Under the pieces are notes generated by a model that was given only the letters and a program-made list of their open reading frames with translations, ran no database searches and was not told the origin of the DNA. A stretch of DNA of 62,882 nt, from positions 1 to 62,882 of the forward strand of contig NZ_BMDS01000008.1 of assembly GCF_014635905.1 (NCBI RefSeq). The letters run 5' to 3'. Positions 49,081 to 59,783 of the stretch are shown one piece after another. A program made the translations under genes and the position numbers. The stretch is from Limosilactobacillus caviae. GTDB taxonomy: Bacteria; Bacillota; Bacilli; Lactobacillales; Lactobacillaceae. Positions within the stretch are counted from its first letter, which is position 1. Each line of letters opens with the position of its first letter.

Positions 49081-49800
49081 ATGGATAAATTATTGTATAC
49101 CGGTAAAGCAAAAGAGATGTGGCAAACCGCTGATCCAGATGTTTTAAGAGTTGCTTACTTGGATCAAGCAACCGCATTAAACGGTAAACGAAAAGAACAT
49201 TTTGCAGGAAAGGGAAAGGCAGCTAACGCAATTTCATCTCTTGTTTTCCGTTACTTAATGGATCATGGAGTCGCTACTCATTTTATAAAGAAATTATCTG
49301 CTAACGAGGATCTAGTAAAGAAGTGTCAGATGTTTCCACTTGAGTTTGTTACACGGAATGTGGTTGCTGGACATTTTGCTACACGATATGGACTTAAAGA
49401 GGGGGCTGTTCTTGCCACTCCAGTTGAAGAAACATTCTTTAAAAGCGATGACCTTGATGACCCGTTTATTAACGAATCAGCGACCGTTGCCCTGAAGATT
49501 GCTAGTCATCAAGAGCTTATGCAAATGTGGAATATTTGTCGGAAAGTTAATGATCTGCTCCGTCCTTTATTTGTCAAGGCGGGAATGCAATTAGTTGATT
49601 TCAAGCTTGAGTTTGGCCGTCTTAGTAATGGTGAAATTATTCTGGCTGATGAATTTTCACCGGACAATTGCCGCTTATGGGATACGGCTACCAATCACCA
49701 CATGGATAAAGACGTATACAGGCGTAAAATTGCTGATTTAACACAGACCTATGATGAAGTGCTGGCACGCTTACAGGCGGTTATCAAGGAGGAAAATTAA
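49081..49800 (+). CDS. purC: Phosphoribosylaminoimidazole-succinocarboxamide synthase
   Basis: Ligates aspartate to CAIR. The 239-residue protein begins MDKLLYTGKAKEMWQT, the family's usual start; the in-frame extension to 49042 overlaps the second PurBox and is untranslated. Conserved parts include FAGKGKAANAISS, EFVTRNVVAGHFATRYG and ILADEFSPDNCRLWD. AAAGGAAG precedes the ATG. It heads purC-S-Q-L-F-M-N-H-D, nine genes that overlap or nearly touch over 9.7 kb, so this promoter sets expression of the whole set. Confidence 0.96.
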   Translation: MDKLLYTGKAKEMWQTADPDVLRVAYLDQATALNGKRKEHFAGKGKAANAISSLVFRYLMDHGVATHFIKKLSANEDLVKKCQMFPLEFVTRNVVAGHFATRYGLKEGAVLATPVEETFFKSDDLDDPFINESATVALKIASHQELMQMWNICRKVNDLLRPLFVKAGMQLVDFKLEFGRLSNGEIILADEFSPDNCRLWDTATNHHMDKDVYRRKIADLTQTYDEVLARLQAVIKEEN

Positions 49801-50049
49801 ATGACAAACGTTCGTATTTTCGTGACATATAAGCCATCGGTATTTGATCCTCAAGGTGAAACAATTAAAGAAGCAATTCAATCGTTGGGTCATGATGAAG
49901 TGACCGCCGTAAAAGCAGGAAAGTTTTTCGATGTAACTTTAACGGCAACTGGTGAAGATGTTGCAAGGGCGGTAAAAGAAATTGCGGATCAACTACTCGT
50001 TAATTTCAACATGGAAACGTACACTTACCAAGTAATGGAGGAAGCCTAA
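49801..50049 (+). CDS. purS: FGAM synthase subunit PurS
   Basis: An 82-residue protein that bridges PurQ and PurL in the three-part formylglycinamidine ribonucleotide synthase of Gram-positives. It shows the family pattern VRIFVTYKPSVFDPQGETIKEA, then VTAVKAGKFFDVTL, which form a small dimeric beta-sheet fold. It starts at the base after the purC stop and purQ starts directly after it. Its presence agrees with the short PurL and separate PurQ encoded next. Confidence 0.95.
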   Translation: MTNVRIFVTYKPSVFDPQGETIKEAIQSLGHDEVTAVKAGKFFDVTLTATGEDVARAVKEIADQLLVNFNMETYTYQVMEEA

Positions 50050-50730
50050 ATGAGAATTGCGGTAGTTGTTTTCCCTGGTTCAAATTGTGATGTTGACCTT
50101 TACGAAGCACTTCACTCTGTTTGCCATGCTGATGTTGAGTATGTATCTCATTATCAAAAGAGTCTTGATGGTTTTGATGCGGTAATGTTACCAGGTGGCT
50201 TTTCATATGGAGATTATTTACGAGCAGGTGCAATTGCCCGTTTTACTAATATTATGCCAGCAATAATTGCGATGGCAGATGCTGGAAAACCGGTTTTTGG
50301 AACATGCAATGGTTTTCAAATTTTAACAGAGGCCGGATTGCTACCGGGCGCGTTAAAACCCAATGATAGTCAGCAGTTTATCTGCAAAAACGTTCCCCTA
50401 GAAGTTGTTAATTCGGAAACGGTATTTACCAATCAATATCAAAAACACGAACGAATATCATTGCCAATTGCTCATGCTGATGGTAGCTATTATGCTGATG
50501 AGCAAACACTAAACCGGCTAGAAAGAAATAATCAAATCGTCTTTCGTTATGCAGAAGAAAACCCGAATGGTAGTTTACATAATATTGCCGGAATTACTAA
50601 TGAGCGTGGAAATGTCCTAGGGATGATGCCTCACCCAGAACGGGCAGTTGAATTGCTGCTTGGGAATACTGATGGGTTGCGGTTATTTGAATCCTTGCTA
50701 GAAAATGGCAGAGTAAAAGCGGAGGCATGA
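50050..50730 (+). CDS. purQ: FGAM synthase glutaminase subunit PurQ
   Basis: Class I glutamine amidotransferase giving ammonia to PurL. The 226-residue protein has [17 protein letters not shown] at the start, the nucleophile cysteine in [16 protein letters not shown] near residue 86, and the His-Glu of the triad in [25 protein letters not shown] is also typical. It abuts purS, and purL begins three bases after its stop. Confidence 0.97.
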   Translation: MRIAVVVFPGSNCDVDLYEALHSVCHADVEYVSHYQKSLDGFDAVMLPGGFSYGDYLRAGAIARFTNIMPAIIAMADAGKPVFGTCNGFQILTEAGLLPGALKPNDSQQFICKNVPLEVVNSETVFTNQYQKHERISLPIAHADGSYYADEQTLNRLERNNQIVFRYAEENPNGSLHNIAGITNERGNVLGMMPHPERAVELLLGNTDGLRLFESLLENGRVKAEA

Positions 50731-50733
50731 TTG

Positions 50734-52962
50734 ATGAGACAAGCAATGACCCCAGAAGAAATTAAAGAGAAAAAGCCTTACTTAGATTGGAGTCTAACGG
50801 AGGCAGAGTATGATTACATTCGAACACACCTCCTCGGAAGATTACCAAATTACACGGAAACCGGCTTATTCTCAGCAATGTGGAGTGAGCACTGTTCGTA
50901 CAAAAAATCGAAACCTGTTCTACGCCTTTTTCCCAACAAAAATGAACGGGTACTTCAAGGGCCGGGAGAAGGTGCTGGTGTTGTCGATATTGGCGATGGT
51001 CAAGCAGTGGTATTTAAAGCGGAGAGCCATAATCATCCCACGACCGTCGAACCGTATCAAGGTGCTGCAACGGGGGTCGGAGGGATTCTCCGTGACATCT
51101 TCAGTATGGGTGCACGACCAATTGCGTCATTAGATTCGCTGCATTTTGGCGAGTTAACAGATCAAACGATGCGGATGAAGGTAGCGAATACTGTCAGGGG
51201 AATTGGCGACTATGGAAATTGTATGGGAATTCCGACAGTTGCTGGCGAAACAACTTTTGATCCGTGCTATCAAGGTAATATTTTATGCAATGCAATGAGC
51301 GTTGGGCTAATGGATCAAAAAGACATTCAACAAGGACGGGCTGCCGGAATAGGCAATGCTGTAATGTATGTGGGTGCTAAGACAGGTCGTGACGGCATTC
51401 ACGGTGCGACGTTTGCTTCCGCTGATTTCAATGATGAAAATAATACACAACGGTCGGCTGTCCAAGTTGGTGATCCCTTTATGGAAAAACTGTTGCTAGA
51501 GGCATGTTTAGACCTAATCAAGAATCATTCGGAATGGCTCGTTGGGATTCAGGATATGGGTGCTGCGGGAATCGTTTCTTCAAGTGCGGAGATGGCATCT
51601 GAAGGAGCAAGCGGAATGGAACTAAACCTTGATCTTGTACCGCAACGAGAACCGCACATGTCGGCTTATGAAATTATGTTAAGCGAATCGCAAGAACGGA
51701 TGCTATTGTGCGTGAAAAAGGGACATGAAGAGGATGTAAAAGGAATTTTTGATTTTTATGGTCTTGAAGCGGTGACGATTGGCCGAATTACACCTGGACA
51801 TGACTATGTATTATTTCATGATGGTGAAGAAGTTTGTCATATTCCGGTTTCGAGTTTGACTGATGATGTATTAGAGGAAGAAAGCTTGGAGAAGAAACCA
51901 GACCGGATTATCCAAGCAGAGCAACAAACGCCATGGTATCCGCAGATCGTTAATCCGACCCGAACCTTGTTAGATTTGCTTCAGCAGCCAACGATTGCTG
52001 ATAAAAGCAGCCTATATCAGCAATACGATTCACAAGTACGGACGAATACAGTTGTCGGTCCCGGAAGCGATGCAGGAGTTTTGCGGATTCGGGGAACTCG
52101 AAAGGGACTAGCGATGACAACAGATGGAAATGGTCGTTTTGTTTACCTAAATCCAGAAGTTGGCGGACAAATCGCTCTGGTAGAAGCAGCCGCAAATGTG
52201 ATTGCCAGCGGGGCGGAACCATTAGCTATTACTGACTGTCTAAATTATGGCGACCCAACTGATCCTGAAATTTTCTGGGAGCTTCATCAATCGGTTCAAG
52301 GAATGGCAGATGCTTGTCGGGAGTTCAATACACCGGTTATTTCAGGCAATGTTTCCTTATATAACGAGAATAATGGCCGTGCAATTCATCCTACTCCTAT
52401 GGTTGGAATGGTTGGTCTAATCAAAAATGTTGCGCATGTAATCCCATCATTCGTGCAGCACCCTGGCGATAAGGTTTATTTGGTTGGTAATACCCGCGAT
52501 GATTATGCTGGTTCGGAGTTACAAAAAATGTTAACGGGGGATATTAGCGGTCTTGTACAGCCGTTTGACCTTCACCACGTTCATGAATACATGCAGAAGC
52601 TGCTTTTGTTAATGGAAAAAGGATTTATTACAAGCGCTCATGATCTTAGCGAGGGTGGCTTAGGTGTGGCTTTAGCTGAAATGTTATTTAAGACAAAACG
52701 AGGGTTGGAATTAAATCTTTCCGATTACACAGCTGCTCAACTATTTAGTGAAACTCCAGGCAGGTTTGTAGTAACAGTCGCTCCGGAAAAGGCAATTGAA
52801 TTTGAGAGACAATTAGCCGGGGATGCGACGATGATCGGCGAGGTTACGAATAGTCATTGGCTGATGGCAAAACTAGCAGATAATGAACTTAATGTTCGTG
52901 TTGATAAGCTGCAAAAAGTATGGGAGGAGGCGATTCCGTGTCAGCTGAAATCAAGGGACTAA
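50734..52962 (+). CDS. purL: FGAM synthase subunit PurL
   Basis: The 742-residue synthetase subunit of the small, three-protein type, lacking a fused glutaminase. Conserved segments: [15 protein letters not shown] near residue 48, [35 protein letters not shown], and in the second half SGNVSLYNE and [19 protein letters not shown] start at ATG 50734 because CGGAGG is eight bases before it; TTG at 50731 is in frame but less likely. The 3' end overlaps purF by 25 bases. Confidence 0.97.
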   Translation: MRQAMTPEEIKEKKPYLDWSLTEAEYDYIRTHLLGRLPNYTETGLFSAMWSEHCSYKKSKPVLRLFPNKNERVLQGPGEGAGVVDIGDGQAVVFKAESHNHPTTVEPYQGAATGVGGILRDIFSMGARPIASLDSLHFGELTDQTMRMKVANTVRGIGDYGNCMGIPTVAGETTFDPCYQGNILCNAMSVGLMDQKDIQQGRAAGIGNAVMYVGAKTGRDGIHGATFASADFNDENNTQRSAVQVGDPFMEKLLLEACLDLIKNHSEWLVGIQDMGAAGIVSSSAEMASEGASGMELNLDLVPQREPHMSAYEIMLSESQERMLLCVKKGHEEDVKGIFDFYGLEAVTIGRITPGHDYVLFHDGEEVCHIPVSSLTDDVLEEESLEKKPDRIIQAEQQTPWYPQIVNPTRTLLDLLQQPTIADKSSLYQQYDSQVRTNTVVGPGSDAGVLRIRGTRKGLAMTTDGNGRFVYLNPEVGGQIALVEAAANVIASGAEPLAITDCLNYGDPTDPEIFWELHQSVQGMADACREFNTPVISGNVSLYNENNGRAIHPTPMVGMVGLIKNVAHVIPSFVQHPGDKVYLVGNTRDDYAGSELQKMLTGDISGLVQPFDLHHVHEYMQKLLLLMEKGFITSAHDLSEGGLGVALAEMLFKTKRGLELNLSDYTAAQLFSETPGRFVVTVAPEKAIEFERQLAGDATMIGEVTNSHWLMAKLADNELNVRVDKLQKVWEEAIPCQLKSRD

Positions 52963-54401
52963 ATGAAGAATGCGGGGTATTTGGTGTTTTTGGTGCCACA
53001 GATGCTAGTCAACTAACTTACTACGGTCTGCATACCCTTCAACATCGTGGGCAAGAAGGAGCAGGAATTGTCTCAACAGATGGTGAAAGCCTTTATCAAC
53101 ACCGTGACCGAGGATTATTGTCGAAGGTTTTTGCTGATCCAGCAGAACTTGAACGCTTGTTGAGTAAAGCAGCAATCGGGCATGTTCGCTATGGTACAAT
53201 CGGGCATAATTCGATTGCTAACGTTCAGCCTTTTCTCTTTCACTTTCATGATGGTGATGTTGCACTAGCACATAACGGAAATTTAACTAATGCGATTACC
53301 CTTCGCCGTGAATTAGAGAATGAAGGGGCAGTTTTTCAATCCGATTCTGATACGGAAATCCTGATCCACCTAATTCGTAAATATATCAATAAGGGATTTA
53401 TCCCGGCCTTGAAAAAGAGTTTGAATATTGTCCATGGCGGGTTTGCCTACTTACTTTTACAAAAAGACCGATTAATTGCCGCACTTGATCCGAATGGAAT
53501 TCGTCCGTTATGTATCGGACAGTTGACCAATGGCGCTTACGTGGTTGCTAGTGAAACTTGTGCCCTAGATATCGTCAACGCTAAATTCGTTCGCGATGTC
53601 TTACCAGGCGAATTGATTATTATTGATCGTGATGGCCTGCATATTGACCACTACACCACGAAAACGCAGCTAGCAATCTGCTCGATGGAATACATTTATT
53701 TTGCACGTCCGGATTCAATTATTCATGGGGTAACCGTCCATAATGCGCGCAAAAGAATGGGAAAATTACTAGCACAAGAACATCCAGTTGATGCAGATAT
53801 GGTTATTGGCGTCCCCAATTCATCCCTGTCGGCAGCGAGCGGTTATGCTGAGGAAAGCGGCTTGCCGTATGAGATGGGATTAATAAAAAGCCAATATGTT
53901 GCGAGAACGTTTATCCAGCCCACCCAAGAATTGCGCGAACTCGGGGTTCATATGAAACTTTCGGCAGTACGAGGGGTAGTGAAAGGAAAACGGGTTGCAG
54001 TGGTTGATGATTCAATTGTCCGTGGAACTACTTCTAAGCAGATTGTTCAGATGCTTAAAAAGGCGGGTGCTAAAGAAGTACATATGTTGATTTCATCTCC
54101 ACCATTTAAATTTCCGTGCTTTTATGGAATCGATGTTTCAACGCGCTCAGAACTCATGGCTGCTCATCATTCGGTTGAGGAGATGAGAAAGCTGATTGGT
54201 GCAGATTCCCTTAATTTCTTAAGTAAGGATCGGCTGATCAGGGCGATTGACGTGCCTGATGCAGGAGATGCCCCTAATGGCGGACTTACGGTTGCTTATT
54301 TTGACGGAAAGTACCCAACTCCTCTTTATGATTATGAAGAAGGATATTTAAGATCATTAAATGAACAGGAACGAATGGTGAGAAAGGAGCAGGTTAAATG
54401 A
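52938..54401 (+). CDS. purF: Amidophosphoribosyltransferase
   Basis: Commits PRPP and glutamine to purine synthesis. The GTG at 52938 gives [10 protein letters not shown] before CGVFGVFG, the same short propeptide found in the B. subtilis enzyme, which is removed to expose the catalytic cysteine. GGGAGGAGG lies about eight bases upstream, inside the end of purL. Three cysteines for the iron-sulfur cluster of that class are plausible but I did not place them all. The PRPP site is [19 protein letters not shown] near residue 352. At 487 residues it is full length. It overlaps purM by four bases. Confidence 0.96.
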   Translation: MSAEIKGLNEECGVFGVFGATDASQLTYYGLHTLQHRGQEGAGIVSTDGESLYQHRDRGLLSKVFADPAELERLLSKAAIGHVRYGTIGHNSIANVQPFLFHFHDGDVALAHNGNLTNAITLRRELENEGAVFQSDSDTEILIHLIRKYINKGFIPALKKSLNIVHGGFAYLLLQKDRLIAALDPNGIRPLCIGQLTNGAYVVASETCALDIVNAKFVRDVLPGELIIIDRDGLHIDHYTTKTQLAICSMEYIYFARPDSIIHGVTVHNARKRMGKLLAQEHPVDADMVIGVPNSSLSAASGYAEESGLPYEMGLIKSQYVARTFIQPTQELRELGVHMKLSAVRGVVKGKRVAVVDDSIVRGTTSKQIVQMLKKAGAKEVHMLISSPPFKFPCFYGIDVSTRSELMAAHHSVEEMRKLIGADSLNFLSKDRLIRAIDVPDAGDAPNGGLTVAYFDGKYPTPLYDYEEGYLRSLNEQERMVRKEQVK

Positions 54402-55435
54402 GCCGCTATCAAGATGCAGGTGTTGATGTTAACGCTGGGTATGAACTTGTTCACCGGATAAAAGCAGCGGTTAACTCTACTGCTCGACCTGGAGTACTAG
54501 GCGGGATTGGCAGTTTTGGCGGAATGTTTGATTTGAGCGAATTAAAAGTAGCACATCCTATCCTTGTTTCAGGAACGGATGGCGTTGGAACTAAACTTTT
54601 AATTGCTCAACAAATGAACAAACATGACACAATCGGCATCGACGTGGTAGCGATGTGTGCTAATGATGTCCTAGCACAGGGGGCCACGCCGATAACTTTC
54701 CTTGATTACATTGCAACTGGTCACAATAATCCTGCAAAAATGGCAGAAATTGTTCAAGGAGTAGCGACTGGCTGCCGGCAAGCGGAAGCAGCATTAATTG
54801 GCGGTGAAACGGCAGAAATGCCGGATATGTATGATAAGGACGAATATGACTTAGCAGGAACGATTGTGGGGGTAGCAGAAAAAGATGAGCTGCTAACGGC
54901 AAACGGACCACAAAAAGGCGATATCCTTATCGGTTTACCATCCAGTGGCTTGCATTCCAATGGTTTTTCCCTAGTTCGGCAAATCTTATTTAAGGATCAT
55001 CATGTTGAGTTAGGCGATTGTCCTGCTGAACTAGGCGGTCAGAGTATTGGGACAACGATATTAACGCCAACCAGAATTTATGTCCAAGCAGTCTTGCCAT
55101 TAATCCGCCAGAAACTGCTTCATGGCATTAGTCATATTACTGGCGGGGGATTAATTGAGAACGTTCCCCGAATGCTTGGCAATAATTTACAAGCAGTTGT
55201 TGATTCGTCTCGGTGGCCTAAATTACCGATTTTTGATTATTTGCGTATTTTAGGGGACCTAACAAGGGATGATTGTTTTCAAACTTTTAACATGGGACTA
55301 GGGATGGTATTAGCGGTAGCACCAGAAAAGGCGGCCCAGGTTCAACATTTGCTTTCAGAGCAGCAAATGCCTAGTTACCAGATCGGCTACCTTCGTCATT
55401 GTTTGCCCAATGCGGAGAAGATTGTTATTAAGTGA
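54398..55435 (+). CDS. purM: Phosphoribosylformylglycinamidine cyclo-ligase
   Basis: ATP-dependent AIR synthetase closing the imidazole ring. The 345-residue protein begins YQDAGVDVNAGYELVHRIK, and shows ILVSGTDGVGTKLLIAQ, CANDVLAQGATPITFLDYIATG, GGETAEMPDMY and THITGGG-like SHITGGGLIENVPRML. It belongs to the same superfamily as PurL. It overlaps purF through ATGA and precedes purN by nine bases. Confidence 0.97.
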   Translation: MSRYQDAGVDVNAGYELVHRIKAAVNSTARPGVLGGIGSFGGMFDLSELKVAHPILVSGTDGVGTKLLIAQQMNKHDTIGIDVVAMCANDVLAQGATPITFLDYIATGHNNPAKMAEIVQGVATGCRQAEAALIGGETAEMPDMYDKDEYDLAGTIVGVAEKDELLTANGPQKGDILIGLPSSGLHSNGFSLVRQILFKDHHVELGDCPAELGGQSIGTTILTPTRIYVQAVLPLIRQKLLHGISHITGGGLIENVPRMLGNNLQAVVDSSRWPKLPIFDYLRILGDLTRDDCFQTFNMGLGMVLAVAPEKAAQVQHLLSEQQMPSYQIGYLRHCLPNAEKIVIK

Positions 55436-55444
55436 GGTTTCTAA

Positions 55445-56017
55445 ATGAAAGTTGCAATTTTAGCATCAGGAAATGGTACTAACTTTGAAGTTTTAGCCCG
55501 CCATTTTAAAGATGGTGACTTACCGGGTGAATTAGTATTACTATTTTGCAATCACCCCGATGCGCCAGTAATGGAACGGGCAAAACGATTACAGATTCCA
55601 GCTGAAAGCTTTACTGTTAAATCCTGCGGCGGAAAAGAAGAATATGAGCAGAGATTATTAGCAGTATTACAGGAATATCAGGTTGATTTTATTGCTTTAG
55701 CCGGATATTTACGGGTGATTGGTCCTACAATTTTAGATCATTATGCCCATCGGATTATTAATCTTCACCCAGCGTGGTTACCAGAATATCCTGGGCTGCA
55801 TTCTATTGAGCGGGCTTTTAATGATCAGCGGGCACAAACAGGAGTAACGGTTCATTATATTGATTCGGGATTAGATTCAGGACCTATTATTGCGCAGGAA
55901 CATGTGCCGATTTTACCAACGGATACTATTGAGACATTGGCAGCACGAGTCCATGAAACTGAACATCATTTATATCCGCAGGCACTTAAACAGGCATTAA
56001 AAAAGGAGCAAAATTAA
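55445..56017 (+). CDS. purN: Phosphoribosylglycinamide formyltransferase
   Basis: Transfers formyl from 10-formyl-THF to GAR. The 190-residue protein has VAILASGNGTNFEVLARH at the start, the catalytic region LAGYLRVIGPTIL with INLHPAWLPEYPGLHS, and GVTVHYIDSGLDSGPIIAQ containing the catalytic aspartate. The family's HPSLLP is HPAWLP here, a conservative variant. Its formyl donor is the product of fhs in this window. purH begins three bases later. Confidence 0.96.
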   Translation: MKVAILASGNGTNFEVLARHFKDGDLPGELVLLFCNHPDAPVMERAKRLQIPAESFTVKSCGGKEEYEQRLLAVLQEYQVDFIALAGYLRVIGPTILDHYAHRIINLHPAWLPEYPGLHSIERAFNDQRAQTGVTVHYIDSGLDSGPIIAQEHVPILPTDTIETLAARVHETEHHLYPQALKQALKKEQN

Positions 56018-56020
56018 GTT

Positions 56021-57559
56021 ATGAAAAGAGCATTAGTAAGTGTTTCCGATAAGCAGAACTTGGTCCCATTTGTTAAGGGGTTGGTTGAAAACGGATTTGA
56101 GATTGTTTCGACTGGCGGAACAAAGCGGGTCTTAGATGAAGCAGGAATTACAACCATTGGAATAGAAGAAGTTACTCATTTTCCAGAAATCCTCAATGGA
56201 CGGGTAAAAACACTAAATCCGTATGTTCATGGCGGCTTATTAGCGCGTCGTGACCTTCCTGAACATATGGCGACTTTAGAAGAATTGAAAATTACACCGA
56301 TTGATTTAGTATGCGTCAATCTCTATCCGTTTAAGGAAACAATTGAAAAGCCGGGAGTTAAACCGAATGATGCAATTGAAAATATTGATATTGGCGGTCC
56401 AAGCATGGTTCGCTCTGCAGCAAAAAATTACCATGATGTGACGATTGTTGTAGATCAAGCTGATTATGATGAAGTTTTAAATCAAATAAAAAATGAAGGG
56501 AACACTACGCTTGCAACGCGCGCAAAACTTGCTGCAAAAGCATTTCGCCATACTGCCGCTTATGATGCCCTTATTTCGCAATACTTTACAAAGCAGCTCG
56601 GCATTAACGACCCAGAAAAATTAACTTTAACTTGGGACCTGAAAGAAACGATGCGCTATGGTGAAAATAGTCATCAGCAAGCATGGTTATATGAAGACGC
56701 CCTTCCTAAGAGTTTTTCAATTTTGCAAGCTCAGCAGTTACACGGTAAAAAGCTTTCTTACAATAATATTAAGGATGCGGATGAAGCATTACGGTGTATT
56801 CGTGAATTTGATGAGCCGACAGTAGTAGCGATGAAGCACATGAACCCATGCGGAATTGGCCGTGGTGATTCCTTAGTTAAGGCTTGGGACCGCGCTTATG
56901 AAGCAGATCCGGTTTCTATTTTTGGCGGGGTAATTGCGCTTAATCGGCAGGTCGACTTAGCAACTGCAGAAAAAATGCATAAGATCTTTTTAGAAATTGT
57001 TATAGCACCCGGATTTGATAACGATGCTTATGAGCTGTTAGCGAAGAAGAAAAATATCCGCTTGCTGAGCCTTGATTTTAGTAAGAAAGACGAACCGACA
57101 AAGCATGAGGTAGTGTCTGTGATGGGCGGAATGCTGCTCCAGGAACAAGATACATTAAAAGAAGATTATCATGACTGGCAATGTGTTACTGAGACGCAGC
57201 CAACGGAGGAACAGCTGAAAACTTTGATGTTTGCTTGGAAAGCAGTCAAACATGCTAAATCAAACGCAATTGTATTAGCAAATAATGAGCGAACGTTGGG
57301 CGTAGGGGAAGGACAACCTAATAGAATTGATTCATTAAAAATTGCGGTCAAACATGCTGGCAATAATATCGATGAACAAACAGTAATGGCATCAGATGCC
57401 TTTTTCCCGTTTGGCGATTGTGTTGAATATGCAGGTAAACATGGAGTTAAGGCGATTGTTCAACCTGGTGGCTCAATCCGCGACCAAGAATCAATTGATA
57501 TGGCTAATAAGTATGGAATTGCAATGGTAACAACGGGGATTCGGCATTTCCGCCACTAA
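56021..57559 (+). CDS. purH: Bifunctional AICAR transformylase/IMP cyclohydrolase
   Basis: Performs the last two steps to IMP. Residues 1 to about 190 form the cyclohydrolase with [26 protein letters not shown] and [15 protein letters not shown]. From about 200 the transformylase follows, with [11 protein letters not shown], the catalytic KHMNPCGIG and [18 protein letters not shown]. At 512 residues it is complete. It uses the 10-formyl-THF made by Fhs. purD follows after 16 bases. Confidence 0.97.
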   Translation: MKRALVSVSDKQNLVPFVKGLVENGFEIVSTGGTKRVLDEAGITTIGIEEVTHFPEILNGRVKTLNPYVHGGLLARRDLPEHMATLEELKITPIDLVCVNLYPFKETIEKPGVKPNDAIENIDIGGPSMVRSAAKNYHDVTIVVDQADYDEVLNQIKNEGNTTLATRAKLAAKAFRHTAAYDALISQYFTKQLGINDPEKLTLTWDLKETMRYGENSHQQAWLYEDALPKSFSILQAQQLHGKKLSYNNIKDADEALRCIREFDEPTVVAMKHMNPCGIGRGDSLVKAWDRAYEADPVSIFGGVIALNRQVDLATAEKMHKIFLEIVIAPGFDNDAYELLAKKKNIRLLSLDFSKKDEPTKHEVVSVMGGMLLQEQDTLKEDYHDWQCVTETQPTEEQLKTLMFAWKAVKHAKSNAIVLANNERTLGVGEGQPNRIDSLKIAVKHAGNNIDEQTVMASDAFFPFGDCVEYAGKHGVKAIVQPGGSIRDQESIDMANKYGIAMVTTGIRHFRH

Positions 57560-57575
57560 GTTTTAGGAGGACCTT

Positions 57576-58829
57576 ATGAAAAAGCAAAATGTGTTAGTTG
57601 TGGGTGAAGGTGGTCGTGAATTTGCGATTGCAAAAAAATTACAAAAAAGTCCCCGTGTTAAGCAGGTATATTGTGCGCCGGGAAATGTTGGGATGGCTGC
57701 AATCGGTGTGTTTCCGGTGGCAATTGCAGAGACTGATTTTGCTAAGCTGATTCAGTTTGCTAAAGATCATGAGGTTGCATGGACGTTTGTTGGTCCTGAA
57801 GATTGTTTGGTTGATGGAATTGTTGATGAATTTGAAGCAGCCGGACTTAAGGCTTTTGGTCCCGACGCCCGGGCAGCTCAACTAGAGGGTTCAAAAGACT
57901 ATGCCCTTAATTTTATGAAGAATTACCATGTTCCAACCGCTCGCCACGCAACCTATCGTGACCAGACGGCGGCAATTAATGGTGTTGACCAGTTTGGTTT
58001 TCCCGTAGTAATTAAGGAAAACGGCTTGGCGGGAGGAAAAGGAGTTGTGATTGCTAAAACCCGGGATGAAGCGGTTAGAACGATTAAAGAGATGTTTGCT
58101 AATGGGCAGGCACGGTTGGTTATTGAAGAGTGCCTAACTGGTTCAGAATATTCAATGTTTGTTTTAGTTAGTAATGGGCACTATCGGATCCTCCCAATGG
58201 CTCAAGATCATAAACGGGCATTTGATGGAGATGAAGGGCCTAATACCGGGGGGATGGGCGCTTATAGCCCGCTGCCCCAACTTTCTTCGGCTGTTTTTCA
58301 ACGGATGGTCGATGAGGTAGTTAAGCCGACAGTTGATGGTTTAGTTGCTGGTGGCTACCATTATCATGGGATTTTGTATATTGGTCTTATTTTGACTGAT
58401 GAAGGTCCCAAAGTAATTGAATATAATGTTCGTCTTGGTGATCCGGAAACACAGGTGATTTTGCCACGGATGAAAACAGACTTATTTGAACTTGTGGATG
58501 CCGCTATTAATGACCAGCCTTTACCGGAAGTTATCGAAGGCGCAGATGCTTGTTTTGGTGTTGTCCTAGCATCAAAAGGATATCCAACAAAACCAATCCA
58601 TGGACAGAAACTGGGCGTATTTCCGGTGGCTGCTAATATTGCTATTGACTATGCAAATGTCACCGGAACAGCTAATGAATTGCTTGGTGCTGGCGGGCGG
58701 CTGCTAATGGTTATAGGGGAAGACTTATCCCTTCAAAAAGCGCATGATCAGGTTTATGATTATTTAGCCCGTCTTAATGAGCCAGAATGCTTCTACCGTC
58801 ATGACATTGGAGCTAAAGCAGGCTTGTAG
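57576..58829 (+). CDS. purD: Phosphoribosylamine--glycine ligase
   Basis: ATP-grasp enzyme joining phosphoribosylamine and glycine. The 417-residue protein has VLVVGEGGREFAIAKKL (family HALGREHAL-type start modified to GEGGREFAI), VGPEDCLVDGIVDEF, the ATP-grasp FPVVIKENGLAGGKGVVIA, and the metal site VIEYNVRLGDPETQVILP. It is the last gene of the purC operon. No clear terminator follows before gpmA, so some read-through is possible. Confidence 0.95.
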   Translation: MKKQNVLVVGEGGREFAIAKKLQKSPRVKQVYCAPGNVGMAAIGVFPVAIAETDFAKLIQFAKDHEVAWTFVGPEDCLVDGIVDEFEAAGLKAFGPDARAAQLEGSKDYALNFMKNYHVPTARHATYRDQTAAINGVDQFGFPVVIKENGLAGGKGVVIAKTRDEAVRTIKEMFANGQARLVIEECLTGSEYSMFVLVSNGHYRILPMAQDHKRAFDGDEGPNTGGMGAYSPLPQLSSAVFQRMVDEVVKPTVDGLVAGGYHYHGILYIGLILTDEGPKVIEYNVRLGDPETQVILPRMKTDLFELVDAAINDQPLPEVIEGADACFGVVLASKGYPTKPIHGQKLGVFPVAANIAIDYANVTGTANELLGAGGRLLMVIGEDLSLQKAHDQVYDYLARLNEPECFYRHDIGAKAGL

Positions 58830-58928
58830 GAATTTATGGCTCGCTATTGGAATTTGACGGCGAATGGATTAAAATAATGAAGTAATGCTGTTTAAAGCGA
58901 GATTTAAGAAGAAAGAGGTCAATTGAAC

Positions 58929-59615
58929 ATGGCTAAATTAGTATTAATTCGTCACGGTCAAAGTGAATGGAACTTATCTAACCAATTTACTGGTTGGGTT
59001 GATGTTGATTTAAGTGAAAAGGGTGTTGAACAAGCAAAGAATGCTGGTAAGGCTCTTAAGGAACACGGCATTGAATTTGATTACGCATATACTTCTGTTT
59101 TGAAGCGTGCGATCAAGACCTTACATTACGCTCTTGAAGAATGCGATCAATTATGGATTCCTGAATACAAGACTTGGCGTCTAAATGAACGTCACTATGG
59201 TGCACTTCAAGGTCACAACAAAAAGAAGGCTGCTGAAAAGTACGGTGACGAACAAGTTCATATTTGGCGTCGTTCATACGATGTGTTACCTCCATTGCTA
59301 AGTGCTGACGATGAGGGTTCTGCTGCTCAAGACCGTCGTTACGCTAACTTAGACCCACGTGCCATTCCTGGTGGTGAAAACTTAAAGGTTACTTTGGAAC
59401 GGGTTATTCCTTTATGGCAAGACGAGATTGCACCAAAGCTTTTGGATAACAAGAACGTTATTATCGCTGCCCATGGTAACTCTCTTCGTGCATTGAGCAA
59501 GTACATTGAAGATATTTCTGACGAAGATATCATGAACCTTGAAATGGCTACTGGTCAACCAGTTGTTTATGACTTCGATGACAAACTTAATGTATTAAGC
59601 AAGGAAAAGTACTAA
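58929..59615 (+). CDS. gpmA: 2,3-bisphosphoglycerate-dependent phosphoglycerate mutase
   Basis: Glycolytic enzyme interconverting 3- and 2-phosphoglycerate. The 228-residue protein has the phospho-histidine motif [20 protein letters not shown] at its start, [32 protein letters not shown] and the second histidine in [13 protein letters not shown] use the ATG at 58929; a TTG six bases upstream is in frame and better spaced from AAAGAGG, so a two-residue extension is possible. Codon choice appears biased toward highly expressed patterns. A terminator follows. Confidence 0.97.
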   Translation: MAKLVLIRHGQSEWNLSNQFTGWVDVDLSEKGVEQAKNAGKALKEHGIEFDYAYTSVLKRAIKTLHYALEECDQLWIPEYKTWRLNERHYGALQGHNKKKAAEKYGDEQVHIWRRSYDVLPPLLSADDEGSAAQDRRYANLDPRAIPGGENLKVTLERVIPLWQDEIAPKLLDNKNVIIAAHGNSLRALSKYIEDISDEDIMNLEMATGQPVVYDFDDKLNVLSKEKY

Positions 59616-59632
59616 AATAAAACAATTTATTA

Positions 59633-59681
59633 AAATGGAGAGGTAGGAAAAGTAATATTTTCTGTAGCCTCTCCATTTTTA
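59633..59681 (+). terminator. Terminator after gpmA
   Basis: AAATGGAGAGG pairs with CCTCTCCATTT, inner AAAA/TTTT pairing, then a T run. Confidence 0.88.
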
Positions 59682-59783
59682 TCTAACTATGAAGAAATGA
59701 TGAATAATTTAGCGAATAAATTGAGCTTATAATGAGTTGTGGTATGATTAACATCAGAATCTAATAAGATGGAGAGAATTTAA